This document shows, in pieces, positions 32,356-40,778 of a stretch of DNA of 64,000 bases. Numbering within the stretch: the first letter of the stretch is position 1; every line of letters starts with the position of its first letter. Under the pieces are notes generated by a model. It saw only the letters and a list, made by a program, of their open reading frames with translations. It did no database searches and was not told the origin of the DNA. Source of the DNA: Chelatococcus sambhunathii. Lineage in GTDB: Bacteria; Pseudomonadota; Alphaproteobacteria; Rhizobiales; Methylopilaceae. The DNA lies in assembly GCA_031316315.1 (NCBI GenBank), contig JADBEO010000003.1, positions 62,001 through 126,000 of the forward strand, read 5' to 3'. The translations under genes and the position numbers were made by a program.

Positions 32356-34035
32356 ATGAGCGCCGAAATGATCTCAGACCTCTGGTACAAGAACGCGGTC
32401 GTCTATTGCCTCTCGGTCGAGAGCTTCATGGACTCCGACGGCGACGGCGTGGGCGACTTCCGCGGCCTGACGCGCCGGCTCGACTATCTCCACGGCCTCG
32501 GCGTCACGGCGATCTGGCTGATGCCGTTCCAGGCGTCCCCCGGTCGCGACGACGGCTACGACGTCTCGAACTACTATGATGTCGACCCGCGCTACGGCAC
32601 GCTCGGCGACTTCGTCGAGTTCACCCACGGCTGCAAGCAGCGCGGCATGCGGGTGCTGATCGACCTCGTCGTCAACCACACCTCGAACGAGCATCCCTGG
32701 TTCAAGTCGGCCCGCGCCGACCCCAAGTCGCCCTACCGCGACTGGTACGTCTGGTCGAAGAAGAAGCCCGCAGGCGCCGACCAGGGCATGGTGTTTCCGG
32801 GCGTCCAGAAGACCACCTGGACCTATGACGAGAAGGCGAAAGCCTACTACTTCCACCGCTTCTACGATTTCCAGCCCGACCTCAACACCTCCAACCCGGA
32901 GGTTCAGGCCGAGCTTCTGCGGATCATGGGCTTCTGGATTCAGCTCGGCGTGTGCGGCTTCCGAATGGACGCCGTGCCCTTCGTAATTGCGGAGAAGGGC
33001 CCCGACGTCGGGCCGAAGCCGAAATCGCAATTCCAGATGCTGCGCGACTTCCGCGAATTCCTGCAGTGGCGCAAGGGCGACAGCGTCATCCTGGGCGAGG
33101 CCAACATCCTGCCGAAGGAAGCGCTGCAGTACTTCGGCGACGACGGCGACCGCATCCAGATGATGTTCAACTTCTGGGCCAACCAACGTCTGTTCCTCGC
33201 GCTTGCGACCGGCGACGCCCGGCCGCTCGCCAAAGCCCTGGAAGAGACGAAGCCGGGCTACCCGACGGCGCAATGGGGACTGTTCCTGCGCAACCACGAC
33301 GAGCTCGACCTCGGCCGGCTGACCGACGACGAGCGCGCCGCCGTCTTCGCCGCCTTCGGGCCGGACAAGGAGATGCAGCTCTACGACCGCGGCATCCGGC
33401 GCCGGCTCGCGCCGATGCTCAAGGCGGACCGGCGCCTGATGGAGCTCGCCTACAGCCTGATGTTCACCCTGCCGGGGACGCCGGTGCTGCGCTATGGCGA
33501 CGAGATCGGCATGGGCGACGATCTCTCGCTACCCGAGCGCCACTGCGCGCGGACCCCGATGCAATGGTCGGCGGAGAAGAACGGCGGCTTCTCGAATGGC
33601 GCGAAGACCTATCTGCCGGCGATCTCGGGCGGGGGCTTCGGCTTCGAGACGGTCAACGTCGCGCAGCAGCGGCGCGACCCGAACTCCTTCCTGAACTGGA
33701 TCGAGCGCGTCATCCGCATGCGGCACGAGGTCCCCGAGATCGGCTGGGGCGAGATGAGCCTGATTCCCGTTCGCGACAAGGCGATCCTCGCGCTGCGCTA
33801 CGACTGGCGCGGCGCGGCCGTGGTCGTGATCCACAATCTCGATCCCGAACCGCGCGAGGTCGCGTTCCGCTCCGGCGCGGACGGCGACGGCGACGTGCGG
33901 CTGGTCGACCTGCTCGGCGGCGAGCACAGCGACCCCGGCCCGGACGGCCGGCACCGCTTCGCGATCGAGGGCTACGGCTATCGCTGGTTCCGAGCCGGAG
34001 GGCTGGACGAGGCGATGCGGCGGAAGGACGTCTAA
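32356..34035 (+). CDS. GH13 alpha-amylase family, trehalose-synthase-like
   Basis: This 559-residue enzyme has all four GH13 regions: DLVVNH at 103-108; GFRMD with nucleophile Asp205; LGE with Glu248; and RNHDE at 312-316. NHDELDLGRL followed by an insertion (FGPDKEMQLYDRGIRRRLAPML) is typical of trehalose synthase (maltose alpha-D-glucosyltransferase) and related enzymes. So is LWYKNAVVYCLSVESFMDSDGDGVGD at the N-terminus. Maltokinase, GlgE and GlgB are not adjacent here. It probably interconverts maltose and trehalose or acts on a related disaccharide; some close homologues have other glucosyl-transfer roles. It is cytoplasmic, with no signal peptide. Confidence 0.85.
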   Translation: MSAEMISDLWYKNAVVYCLSVESFMDSDGDGVGDFRGLTRRLDYLHGLGVTAIWLMPFQASPGRDDGYDVSNYYDVDPRYGTLGDFVEFTHGCKQRGMRVLIDLVVNHTSNEHPWFKSARADPKSPYRDWYVWSKKKPAGADQGMVFPGVQKTTWTYDEKAKAYYFHRFYDFQPDLNTSNPEVQAELLRIMGFWIQLGVCGFRMDAVPFVIAEKGPDVGPKPKSQFQMLRDFREFLQWRKGDSVILGEANILPKEALQYFGDDGDRIQMMFNFWANQRLFLALATGDARPLAKALEETKPGYPTAQWGLFLRNHDELDLGRLTDDERAAVFAAFGPDKEMQLYDRGIRRRLAPMLKADRRLMELAYSLMFTLPGTPVLRYGDEIGMGDDLSLPERHCARTPMQWSAEKNGGFSNGAKTYLPAISGGGFGFETVNVAQQRRDPNSFLNWIERVIRMRHEVPEIGWGEMSLIPVRDKAILALRYDWRGAAVVVIHNLDPEPREVAFRSGADGDGDVRLVDLLGGEHSDPGPDGRHRFAIEGYGYRWFRAGGLDEAMRRKDV

Positions 34036-34093
34036 AACCAATCTCGCGCGATGTTGGGTCCGCCCGACTCCTCGGCGCATCGGCAGGACCCTG

Positions 34094-34429
34094 ATGTTGA
34101 TCGGCACGCGAACGCTTCATGTCGTCCGGGGCGAAAGCACGGTCGCAATGGACGTCCGCGTCTACGTCCCCGAGCCGACCGACGGCGGCGCGTGGTCCTG
34201 CCGTTACGAGATTGATTGGCCTGAGCGCGCGCGATCATTTCACTCCTGCGGCGTCGACGCCTTCCAGGCTCTCGAGCTTGCGCTCAAAATGGTCGGGTCG
34301 GAGCTCTATGCGAGCGAGCATCACAAATTCGGCCGGCTGTCGTGGCTCCAGCCCGGCGCTGGTTATGGATTTCCCGTCGCTCCCGCGTTCCGCGATTGCC
34401 TGATCGGAGAAGACAAGACGCTTCTGTAA
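34094..34429 (+). CDS. Small conserved protein, possibly DUF6968
   Basis: This 111-residue soluble protein contains TRTLHVVRGESTVAMDVRVYVPEPTDG, CRYEIDWPERARSFHSCGVDAFQALELALKMVGSELYAS and a Trp/Pro-rich end. The CxYEI...GxDxxQALxLAL pattern resembles DUF6968 proteins as I remember them; this assignment is tentative. Function is unknown. ATG 34094 follows GGCAGGACCC. The stop abuts the convergent ComM-type gene: the two stop codons are adjacent at 34429/34430. Confidence 0.6.
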   Translation: MLIGTRTLHVVRGESTVAMDVRVYVPEPTDGGAWSCRYEIDWPERARSFHSCGVDAFQALELALKMVGSELYASEHHKFGRLSWLQPGAGYGFPVAPAFRDCLIGEDKTLL

Positions 34430-35959
34430 TCACGCCGCCTGCGCCTGCTCCGCCGGAGCCGCGCGATAGGCGAGCGCCTCGGCGAGGTGGATGCGGCCGA
34501 CCGTCTGCGCGCCGTCGAGATCGGCGATGGTGCGCGCGACCTTGAGCACGCGGTGGTAGCCGCGCGCTGACAGCCTGAGGGCGTCGGCCGCGTCGCCGAG
34601 CAGCCGGCGGCCCGCCGCGTCCGGCCGCGCCGCCTCCTCCAGCGCCGAGACCGGCAGATGCGCGTTGAGCCCCGCGCCTTGCAGCCCGATCGCCTCGGCG
34701 CGCGCCGCCTGGAGCCGCCGCGCGGAAAGCACGCGCGCGGCGACGGCGGCGCTGTCTTCGGAAGCCGGCGGAAGCATGAGGTCGGCGGCGCTGACCGCGG
34801 GCACGTCGAGCCGAAGATCCATGCGGTCGAGCAACGGCCCGGAGATGCGGGCCTGGTAGTCGGCCGCGCAGCGCGGTCCGCGCCGGCAGGCGTGACCGCC
34901 CTCCCCGCCGCCGCAGCGGCATGGGTTCATCGCCGCGACCAGCTGGAAGCGCGCCGGATAGGCGATGCGGTGGTTGGCGCGGGCGATGACAGCCTCGCCG
35001 CTTTCGAGCGGCTGGCGCAGCGCGTCGAGCGCTTGGGCGGAAAATTCCGGCAGTTCGTCTAGGAACAGCACGCCGTGATGGGCGAGCGCGATCTCGCCCG
35101 GTCGCGGCCGCGCCCCGCCCCCCACCAGCGCCGCCATCGAAGCGGAATGGTGCGGGGCCCGGAACGGCCGCCGGTTGGTGAGCCGGCCGCCGGCGAGCTC
35201 GCCCGCGACCGAGCGGATCATCGCGACCTCGAGCAGCTCCGCCGGCGCGAGCGGCGGCAGCAGCGAGGGCAGCCGGCTCGCAAGCATCGACTTGCCGGCG
35301 CCCGGCGGACCGCAGAACAGCAGGTTGTGGCCGCCGGCGGCGGCGATCTCCAGCGCGCGCTTCGCCGTCTCCTGGCCACGCACGTCCTTGAGGTCGAGGC
35401 TCGCAGGCGCCGCGTCCGGCAAGCCGGGCCGCGGCCGCGCCAGAACCTGAACCCCCTTCAAGTGGTTCGCGATCTGGATCAGCGAGCGCGGCGCGACGAT
35501 GTCGAGCTCGGCGCTCGCCCAGGCGGCCTCGGCCCCGCAGGCCTCCGGGCAGATCAGCCCGTGCCCGCGGGCGTGCGCCGCGACCGCCGCCGGCAGCGCG
35601 CCGGCGACGCTCGTAAGCGTGCCGTCGAGCGCGAGTTCGCCGAGCACGGTGTAGCCCGAAAGAGCGTCCGACGGCACGGCCCCGATCGCCGCCATCAGCC
35701 CGAGCGCGATCGGCAGGTCGAAATGGCTGCCCTCCTTGGGAAGGTCCGCCGGAGCGAGGTTGACCGTGATCCGTCGCGGCGGCAGCGCGAGGCCGGAAGC
35801 GATCAACGCCGCGCGGACGCGCTCGCGCGCCTCGGAAACCGCCTTGTCCGGCAAGCCGACGATGGCGAAGGCCGGCAACCCCGGCGCGACCTGAACCTGC
35901 ACGTCGACGGCCCGAGCCTCGATGCCCTCGAACGCGACCGTCGAAACCCAGGTGACCAT
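34430..35959 (-). CDS. comM: ComM/YifB family Mg-chelatase-like AAA+ ATPase
   Basis: This 509-residue protein has the three-part ComM layout. The N-terminal Lon-S5-like domain contains FAIVGLPDKAVSEARERVRAAL and ITVNLAPADLPKEGSHFDLPIAL. The AAA+ core has Walker A GPPGAGKS, Walker B LFLDELPEF and a Cys-rich insertion, CRCGGGEGGHACRRGPRC. The C-terminal Mg-chelatase helical domain ends with RGYHRVLKVARTIADLDG. ComM is a hexameric DNA helicase that promotes branch migration during natural transformation. The gene marks the left border of the AT-richer island. Confidence 0.94.
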   Translation of the reverse strand: MVTWVSTVAFEGIEARAVDVQVQVAPGLPAFAIVGLPDKAVSEARERVRAALIASGLALPPRRITVNLAPADLPKEGSHFDLPIALGLMAAIGAVPSDALSGYTVLGELALDGTLTSVAGALPAAVAAHARGHGLICPEACGAEAAWASAELDIVAPRSLIQIANHLKGVQVLARPRPGLPDAAPASLDLKDVRGQETAKRALEIAAAGGHNLLFCGPPGAGKSMLASRLPSLLPPLAPAELLEVAMIRSVAGELAGGRLTNRRPFRAPHHSASMAALVGGGARPRPGEIALAHHGVLFLDELPEFSAQALDALRQPLESGEAVIARANHRIAYPARFQLVAAMNPCRCGGGEGGHACRRGPRCAADYQARISGPLLDRMDLRLDVPAVSAADLMLPPASEDSAAVAARVLSARRLQAARAEAIGLQGAGLNAHLPVSALEEAARPDAAGRRLLGDAADALRLSARGYHRVLKVARTIADLDGAQTVGRIHLAEALAYRAAPAEQAQAA

Positions 35960-36120
35960 GGCGCTTGCCCCGCTCTCAACTTTGACGATAGCAGGGCCGC
36001 GAGAGGCGGGCGATTATGTAGTTTGCAAATAGGGAGCTTGAAACCAACGGCGCAGCCATCGACATAAAAGGCCCAACGTGCAGGATTGGCGCGCATTCAA
36101 CGCATGGGGGCGCTGCGCGC

Positions 36121-37176
36121 ATGCCGATCGAGTTGGCCGTTCAAAGCGTCGATGATGCGCTGGGGTTTTTCTTTAATTTTGAAGCCATGTTCCCGGATGG
36201 CGAACCTGTCGTTTTTCATCTGGGAAATTGGGTCAGCACTCAGGTAAAAATAGAAGGTGACCGTCATTCTGAAATAAACGGCGCATTTCTTGACGCATAC
36301 ACCAGGATAAACAATGAACTTCTACGTTTTTATGCTTTAGCCAAATATGATAGTGCCGATATTAGGCTTCTAAAGCAAGAAGATTTGGAAAAATTTGAAT
36401 TTCGTGTTAAGGTTGAAGACGGAAGTACGGAACTTAGTGATAATCTCAAAGAGCTGCTTGAAAAGATCGGAGCGGAGCTGGTGAACAAACTTACTGGCAA
36501 GCAGCTTGTCATCGTCGTTTTAGGCCTTGGCCTTCTAACAAGCTCGTACTTTGGCGGCGGCTCATTTCTCGAATACCGAAAGGAGGTTCGGTTAGCCGAA
36601 GTTTCCTCTGAGGAACGCCGAGCGGCATTAGACGCCATGGAGTTTGCGAGCAAACGACAAGCCGAGCTTACAAAAGAAGTGATAGAGGTGATGAAGACAC
36701 AAGGTGAAATTGCAAATAGGGCACTAGTTGTTGCAAGTGGCGTTAACGAAAACTTGCTTAGAGCGGCGACTAAAACTGATAATGTTGTGCTGTCAGGAAA
36801 TCATTTAACGAAAGATGAGTCAAAAGAACTAATGGGAAGCCCAAGGCGGACTTCTCAGTCAAAAATCATTGAGCAGAATATGAAGGTTGTAGATGTCAAT
36901 ACCTCAGATCCTGCCAGCACATCGGTTGTCATTGAAGACGCCAATACACAAGCTCAATATAAGGTTTCGTTCGCAGACAGGTTGATAGATACCAAGTCGC
37001 GCGGCGTCCTTTTTGAGGCATTGGAAGGAAGAAGCCTTGCTTGGTTTCGCCTTAAAGTGAAGCAGGTTGAGGACGAGATTGTTTCAGTAGAGATTCTTGA
37101 CGTTAGGCAATCAGAAGATCTTACCGGAAGCGTTTTGGCGCCCACGGAACTCGCTCGGCCATCTAAAGCAGACTAA
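36121..37176 (+). CDS. Membrane-anchored protein of unknown function, island gene
   Basis: This 351-residue protein uses many AT-rich codons, unlike its neighbours. The N-terminal region (1-120) is acidic and mixed alpha/beta (VIEGD-like VKIEGDRHSEI, FLDAYTRINNELLRFYALAKYD). One transmembrane helix spans about residues 128-146 (LVIVVLGLGLLTSSYF). A charged helix or coiled coil follows (about 150-200: EYRKEVRLAEVSSEERRAALDAMEFASK). The C-terminal domain (240-335) is predicted beta-rich. I recognise no family. It lies directly upstream of two tiny genes and a DUF3800 gene, and horizontal acquisition is likely. A defence or signalling role is possible but has no direct support. Confidence 0.75.
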   Translation: MPIELAVQSVDDALGFFFNFEAMFPDGEPVVFHLGNWVSTQVKIEGDRHSEINGAFLDAYTRINNELLRFYALAKYDSADIRLLKQEDLEKFEFRVKVEDGSTELSDNLKELLEKIGAELVNKLTGKQLVIVVLGLGLLTSSYFGGGSFLEYRKEVRLAEVSSEERRAALDAMEFASKRQAELTKEVIEVMKTQGEIANRALVVASGVNENLLRAATKTDNVVLSGNHLTKDESKELMGSPRRTSQSKIIEQNMKVVDVNTSDPASTSVVIEDANTQAQYKVSFADRLIDTKSRGVLFEALEGRSLAWFRLKVKQVEDEIVSVEILDVRQSEDLTGSVLAPTELARPSKAD

Positions 37177-37178
37177 CC

Positions 37179-37301
37179 ATGCGCAAGGACGGGCGCGGGC
37201 ACGGCGACCACGACGAAGGCCCCTTTGATTGGAAGGCGACGGCGTTCTGTGTCGTCGCGCCGGTAGCGCTGGCGCTGCTGTGGGTCTGGTCGCGGAGCTA
37301 G
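37179..37301 (+). CDS. 40-residue single-helix membrane peptide
   Basis: A short frame opens at ATG 37179, two bases after the preceding stop codon, and ends at TAG 37301. It encodes a His/Asp-rich hydrophilic start (MRKDGRGHGDHDEGP), one hydrophobic helix (TAFCVVAPVALALLWVW) and a short basic tail. Close coupling to the 351-residue gene supports expression. Its last three bases overlap the end of the opposite-strand gene. Function is unknown. Confidence 0.5.
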   Translation: MRKDGRGHGDHDEGPFDWKATAFCVVAPVALALLWVWSRS

Positions 37302-37474
37302 CCGTTGCCTACCCGGTCGCCGCCCTTGGGCTTCTTCGGCTTCTCAGCCGAGGCGGGCTTAGCCTTCGCCAGCTGGCGCACCTTCTCCGCGAACCGCTCC
37401 GGATCGTCGTCCGTGTCTAGCTCGCGGGCGGCTTCCTTGAATTTGTCGACCTGCAGTTTAGGGTTGTCGGCCAT
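37298..37474 (-). CDS. Small charged protein, 58 residues
   Basis: A frame opens at ATG 37474, about ten bases downstream of a strong GGAGGG site, and ends at TAG 37298. It reads MADNPKLQVDKFKEAARELDT and continues with DDDPERFAEKVRQLAKAKP and a Lys/Pro-rich tail ending GDRVGNG. The Asp/Glu/Lys-rich helix and the length resemble small cytosolic proteins common in alphaproteobacterial mobile regions; no function is known. It is divergent from the DUF3800 gene at 37495 and convergent with the 40-residue peptide. Confidence 0.65.
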   Translation of the reverse strand: MADNPKLQVDKFKEAARELDTDDDPERFAEKVRQLAKAKPASAEKPKKPKGGDRVGNG

Positions 37475-37494
37475 TTCGATTAAACCCTCCGCCT

Positions 37495-38295
37495 GTGAAA
37501 CACTTTACAGCCTATATCGACGAAGCCGGGGACGAAGGCCTTGGCAAGCTAGCTTCCGGCTCCATAGGCGGCCAGTCGCGATGGTTCGTCTTGGGTGCCT
37601 GCATCGTCAACCATGACGGTGACCTTAAGCTACCGGCATGGAAGGACGCCATAATTGCGCGCTTCCCCAATAAACAGCGCAGAGATCTTCATTTCCGCGA
37701 TCTAAAACACGATCAAAAGGTAGTTGTAAGCCAAGAGATTGCTAAATTGCCTATCGGCGCTTGTGTAGTTATGTCTCACAAGGCGACGTTGATCGGAACA
37801 AAATACGAAGCGATCTACAAGCGAAAGGGCCATCTGTACAACTATCTGCTTCGTTGGATGCTAGAGCGTATAACATTCATATTGGAGCGTGAGAGCCTAC
37901 CTGAGCCAGCTTGCCTGAAAATCGTTTTCTCTCGACGAGCCAGCACCGACTATCAGAAAATGAAAGACTACCTCTATCTTATTAAGAACGAGAGGGAGAT
38001 GTTCACGCCCATCAGACGAATAAGATGGAACGTTCTCAACATAGAGGATATCGTAGTTGAAAATCACTCCAAATGGGCCGGCCTTCAGATAGCAGACTGT
38101 ATTACAAGCGCCTATTTTTCTGCTGTCGAGCCAAACATATACGGCAATTACGAGCCGACATATGCCACTCTTTTGAAAGAAAAACTTTTAACTACAAACG
38201 GTGTTAGTTTGAATTGGGGCCTTACTCCGGTCCCATCTCTTGGGGGCTGTCGCGCGGACGATCGACAGTACGCGTTTTTGCAGTCGCACCGATGA
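37495..38295 (+). CDS. DUF3800 domain protein
   Basis: This 266-residue protein starts with GTG at 37495 and the diagnostic N-terminal YIDEAGDEG, an acidic motif on the first strand of an RNase-H-like fold. Further conserved parts are WFVLGACIV, LHFRDLKHDQ, ASTDYQKMKDYL and a late WAGLQIADCITSAYFSAVE with Asp. DUF3800 proteins are thought to be nuclease-like and occur often in mobile and defence-rich regions; no activity is assigned. Base composition is lower in GC than in core genes. It is flanked by the small charged protein and the IS1595 transposase. Confidence 0.82.
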   Translation: MKHFTAYIDEAGDEGLGKLASGSIGGQSRWFVLGACIVNHDGDLKLPAWKDAIIARFPNKQRRDLHFRDLKHDQKVVVSQEIAKLPIGACVVMSHKATLIGTKYEAIYKRKGHLYNYLLRWMLERITFILERESLPEPACLKIVFSRRASTDYQKMKDYLYLIKNEREMFTPIRRIRWNVLNIEDIVVENHSKWAGLQIADCITSAYFSAVEPNIYGNYEPTYATLLKEKLLTTNGVSLNWGLTPVPSLGGCRADDRQYAFLQSHR

Positions 38296-38457
38296 GAAAG
38301 AAGTGGGCAGGCCCCCGGCTCCTGATTCACACCGCTACGGATGCTGCCGCCCGTGAGGGCAACTCGGAGATGTTCCGGCGCCTGCCTGCCCGCTAGAAAG
38401 ATATCAATTCGGCTATAAATTTCAAGCACTTACTAAGTCCTTGAGCGGACTCGTCTT
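38296..38457. other. Intergenic gap between DUF3800 gene and transposase
   Basis: This stretch of about 160 bases holds no gene I can support. I looked for the terminal inverted repeat of the IS1595 element here and beyond 39396 and found no convincing match. Confidence 0.4.
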
Positions 38458-39396
38458 TTACGCAACGGCGTCGTTATCAGTCCGCCGATACGTCAGACGC
38501 TTGCCGACGATGCCTGCTGCCGCGCGCTGCGTGCGCATCTGGTCGTTAACACCAAGCGCCACGCGGGCGTTGTAGCGGAACTCAAACTCCGCAAGGTAGC
38601 GGTGAAGGTGCTTCTCAGCGCAGTGCTGATAGACGCCCTTCATGCCGCGCTTGAAGATCGAGAAGGAGCCTTCGACGGTGTTCGTCGTGATCGGGCCGCG
38701 AGCGTATTCCTTGCGGCTGTGGTTGATGACGTGATGCTGCGCGAAGTCCTTGTCGAGGCCGAGATACCAGCGGCCTTCGTCGGACATGATGACGGCCTCG
38801 CGGGCGACGGTGGCGCGGATGATCGCCTGTAGCTCGCCCTTGGTCGTGCCCTCAGTGTGGAACATGCGGGTAGAGCCGCCGCGCTCCACCAGAGCGAATA
38901 CGGTGTTCTTGTAGCTGGACACGCCGTGGCCGTAGCGCTTCGGCTGGCCTTCAAGGCGACCGATGAAGGTCTCGTCGACTTCCACCACGCCGCCGCCGCC
39001 GCCCAGAGGGGCCAGATCGCCAGCGCGCATGGCCTCGCGGATGCGATGGGCCAGGAACCACGCCGTCTTGTACTGGACCTCAAGGATGCGGTGCAGCTGA
39101 TGAGCGCTGATGCCCTTCTTGGAGGAACACATCAGGTGGACGGCCTGCAGCATCTTATGGAGCGGCATCCGGGCGTGCTCGAACACGGTGCCGACCTTGA
39201 CGGTGAACTGCTTCTTGCAGTCGCCGCAGCGGTGAAGGCCCATGCGGACGCGAGCCGCAGCGTTCGGCTTGATCTTGGAGATCCGGCCCATGCAACCGCA
39301 GTGCGGGCAGATCGGCTTACCGTTCCAGATCGTGTTCTCAAGCCACTCAAAAGCGGCGGCTTCGTCGTGGAACTGGGGCTGAGAAAGGACGGACAT
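38458..39396 (-). mobile_element. IS1595-family transposase (ISXO2-like)
   Basis: This 312-residue transposase has an N-terminal zinc ribbon (CPHCGCMG and CGDCKKQFTV), a helical middle part (KMLQAVHLMCSSKKGISAHQLHRIL) and the ISXO2-type catalytic domain. The acidic residues fall in VEVDETFIG, IMSDEGRWY and NTVEGSFSIFKRG. The frame is intact. Its G+C content is closer to the host core than that of the genes to its left, so it may have arrived separately. Terminal inverted repeats and a target duplication could not be identified by eye, so element boundaries are not given. It marks the right part of the island. Confidence 0.88.
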
Positions 39397-39506
39397 CGCT
39401 AGAACCTCTTGACCTAGCGTTTATGGCACATCGTCACCGTGTTTGCAAGATACATAATCGCCGAGAGGCGTCAAGAACAATAAGAGAACAAATTTGACGC
39501 GAACGA

Positions 39507-40778
39507 ATGAGGAACGTAGAAGGGAGGTATCCAACTCTGGAGCCCGCATTGGACATCGCCGCGAAGCTCGCGATCCTCGCCGACGCCGCCAAATACGACG
39601 CGTCCTGCGCGTCGAGCGGAACGTCGAAACGTCATTCGGCCCCGGTGCGCGGCGGGCCGGCGCGCGGGCTCGGCTCGACCGAAGGCGCCGGCATCTGCCA
39701 CTCCTACGCGCCGGACGGCCGCTGCATCTCCCTGCTCAAGGTGCTGCTGACCAACGCCTGCGCCTTCGACTGTCTCTATTGCGTGAACCGGGCGTCCAGC
39801 AACGTGCCGCGCGCCCGCTTCTCAGTTCAGGAGGTCGTCGACCTCACCCTCGACTTCTACCGGCGCAATTACATCGAGGGCCTGTTCCTGTCCTCGGGCG
39901 TGATCCGCAGCCCCGACTACACGATGGAGCACGTCGTGCGGGTCGCGAAGTCGCTGCGGCTCGATCACGGCTTCAAGGGCTACATCCATCTGAAGACGAT
40001 TCCGGACGCGTCGCCTGAGCTGATTTCGGAAGCCGGGCTCTACGCCGACCGACTGTCGATCAATGTCGAATTGCCGGACGAGGCGAGCCTGAGGCGTCTC
40101 GCTCCCGAAAAGGACGGCCGCTCCGTACGCCGGGCGATGGCGGGTCTGCGCGGCCGGATCGAAGAGGCCAAGGTTGAGCGACGTGCGCCGCGATTCGCGC
40201 CTGCCGGGCAGAGCACGCAGATGATCGTCGGCGCAGACGCCGCGGACGATCGCGCCATCTTGAAGACGTCGTCGACGCTCTACGCCGGCTATCAATTACG
40301 GCGCGTTTATTATTCCGCCTTCAGCCCGATACCGGACTCAAGCGCAGCCTTGCCGCTGAAGCCCGCGCCGCTGATGCGCGAACATCGGCTGTATCAGGCC
40401 GATTGGCTCATGCGGTTCTACGGCTTCTCGGTCGACGAGATCACCGAAGGCGGCGGCATGCTCGACCTCGCCATGGATCCCAAGCTCGCCTGGGCGCTGC
40501 GCAACCGGCACTTCTTCCCCCTCGACGTACAGCGCGCCTCGCGCGAGGAGCTGATGCGCGTTCCGGGACTTGGCAGGACGACGGTCGATCGCATCCTGTC
40601 GTCCCGACGCTTCCGAGCCGTCCGCAGCGCGGATCTTGCGCGTATCAGGGTTTCACTCGGCAAGGTCGCGCCCTTCCTGCGGCTGGCCGACCACCGGCCG
40701 TCGATCGCGCTTCTGGAATCCGAACGTCTCGTGGAGCGGCTCGTCCCGCGACCGCGCCAGCTGGCGCTCGCCCTGTGA
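39507..40778 (+). CDS. Putative DNA modification/repair radical SAM protein
   Basis: This 423-residue radical SAM enzyme has the CxxxCxxC cluster at Cys85, Cys89 and Cys92 (CAFDCLYC). It is preceded by the family-typical KLAILADAAKYDASCASSG and LLKVLLTNA. The C-terminal part contains a helix-hairpin-helix DNA-binding motif (RVPGLGRTTVDRILSSRRF). The family is nearly always encoded with a UdgX/DUF4130 protein, as here: the next gene overlaps its stop by four bases (GTGA). A role in DNA base repair or modification is presumed, but the reaction is not established. Confidence 0.9.
   Translation: MRNVEGRYPTLEPALDIAAKLAILADAAKYDASCASSGTSKRHSAPVRGGPARGLGSTEGAGICHSYAPDGRCISLLKVLLTNACAFDCLYCVNRASSNVPRARFSVQEVVDLTLDFYRRNYIEGLFLSSGVIRSPDYTMEHVVRVAKSLRLDHGFKGYIHLKTIPDASPELISEAGLYADRLSINVELPDEASLRRLAPEKDGRSVRRAMAGLRGRIEEAKVERRAPRFAPAGQSTQMIVGADAADDRAILKTSSTLYAGYQLRRVYYSAFSPIPDSSAALPLKPAPLMREHRLYQADWLMRFYGFSVDEITEGGGMLDLAMDPKLAWALRNRHFFPLDVQRASREELMRVPGLGRTTVDRILSSRRFRAVRSADLARIRVSLGKVAPFLRLADHRPSIALLESERLVERLVPRPRQLALAL

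Noticed and set aside
38400..39480. Terminal inverted repeats of the IS1595 element
   Set aside because: Outward sequences on both sides were compared and showed no convincing inverted match, so element ends are not annotated.
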